DNA from: Flavobacterium sp. 123
GTDB lineage: Bacteria; Bacteroidota; Bacteroidia; Flavobacteriales; Flavobacteriaceae
NCBI RefSeq assembly: GCF_003634825.1
Contig: NZ_RBXD01000001.1
Location: 2,006,501 to 2,070,500 of the forward strand
DNA: 64,000 nt
Direction of reading: 5' to 3'
Shown here: in pieces, positions 63,692-64,000 of the stretch
How the letters are laid out: each line of letters begins with the position of its first letter
How positions within the stretch are numbered: the stretch's first letter is position 1
Translations under genes and position numbers: made by a program
Notes under the pieces: generated by a model
Database searches by the model: none
What the model saw: the letters and a program-made list of their open reading frames with translations, nothing else
Told to the model about the DNA's origin: nothing

Positions 63692-64000
63692 TTAAACTTT
63701 GGTCTCTTTTTCAACAATATCACTTAAATGTAATCTCAGAGCATCAACCGATATGTTGATTTCCCAAAAGGACAATCCTAATGAAATTAATAGTGATAAT
63801 AGGCTAAAACCAAAGAGATAAATGCCAAATAATTGTTGATCTAAAAACAATAAAAGCATTGTAAAAACAGATAAAAATAAACTCATTACACCAGCCATTT
63901 GCATGTAGCGAATAAGCGTTAATCGGAGGTTTAGGTTTTTGATTTCTAATAAAATCATTTTATTTTCTTTCTCTTTATATGTTTTTTTTAGCCCTCTAAC
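63692..64000 (-). CDS. DUF2721 membrane protein, N terminus beyond the window
   Basis: The frame is open from the window edge to a stop at 63692 and gives at least 102 residues. ATG 63958 is internal: the upstream part (VRGLKKTYKEKENK) fits the family. RLTLIRYMQMAGVMSLFLSV and LISLGLSFWEINISVDALRL are characteristic of DUF2721, a small family with two to three helices and no known function. The stop is 2 bases before the EamA gene. Confidence 0.85.
   Translation of the reverse strand, partial: VRGLKKTYKEKENKMILLEIKNLNLRLTLIRYMQMAGVMSLFLSVFTMLLLFLDQQLFGIYLFGFSLLSLLISLGLSFWEINISVDALRLHLSDIVEKETKV

Overview
The window looks like a chromosome segment of a Flavobacteriaceae bacterium, most likely Flavobacterium. 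It is AT-rich, genes are led by Bacteroidetes-type promoters (-7 box TAnnTTTG), Shine-Dalgarno sites are weak, and the housekeeping families and order (kdsD-tatC-CMD-lptB divergent from recQ; PorV/PorQ-like, DUF4105, DUF2805, DUF4369 and M61 proteins) are typical of that family. Genus is inferred from gene content and not from a marker gene.

Region 1 (1-40531, all + strand) is a very large surface-polysaccharide locus. It opens with the 3' end of an RmlC-like cupin gene, a GT2 transferase, a polymerase-like membrane protein and two GT4 transferases. Then come a WbpV-like reductase, the dTDP-L-rhamnose genes (rfbC, D, B, A), a WbpL/WecA-type and a PglC-type initiating phosphosugar transferase, a PglE-like aminotransferase and a large WbpM/PglF-type 4,6-dehydratase. 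A second transcription unit (strong promoter at 15268-15297) carries the ABC exporter wzm/wzt, with a C-terminal cargo domain on Wzt, next to a methyltransferase, a run of GT2/GT4 genes and neuA-neuB-neuC for a sialic-acid-type sugar, whose NeuB and NeuC resemble the meningococcal type. After neuC come a GT-B-like protein, an MBOAT/SGNH O-acylation pair, a second block of GT2/GT4 genes, an O-antigen ligase/polymerase and a third initiating transferase (WcaJ type).

Three small accessory modules are wedged between genes of single pathways: a frameshifted rhuM-PLD gene between rfbC and rfbD, a frameshifted four-helix-bundle gene between wzm and wzt, and a GIY-YIG nuclease gene between neuB and neuC. 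Each has repeat sequences. The four-helix-bundle gene lies between inverted arrays of degenerate 7-mers, the rhuM gene has a 7-mer array upstream, and the GIY-YIG gene lies between 93-bp direct repeats with extra palindromic repeats. These cassettes are the most unusual content of the window.

Region 2 (40539-50420) is conserved core: a DUF4105 protein, a PorV/PorQ-like protein, pssA, a GH25 lysozyme, then the leftward kdsD-tatC-CMD-lptB-DUF5808 operon and divergent recQ. Region 3 (50535-64000) is mixed housekeeping: an FAD oxidoreductase, an exported GH130-like protein, exported msrB-msrA, idi-queD-bcp, an 88-aa protein, tRNA-Thr(TGT), DUF4369, M61 peptidase, DUF2805, sterol desaturase, AlkB-like, aquaporin, DoxX, an EamA transporter and a truncated DUF2721 gene at the edge. 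Kdo-pathway (kdsD) and LPS-export (lptB) genes close to the polysaccharide locus fit an organism with a complex outer surface. All family assignments are by eye; no database search was run.
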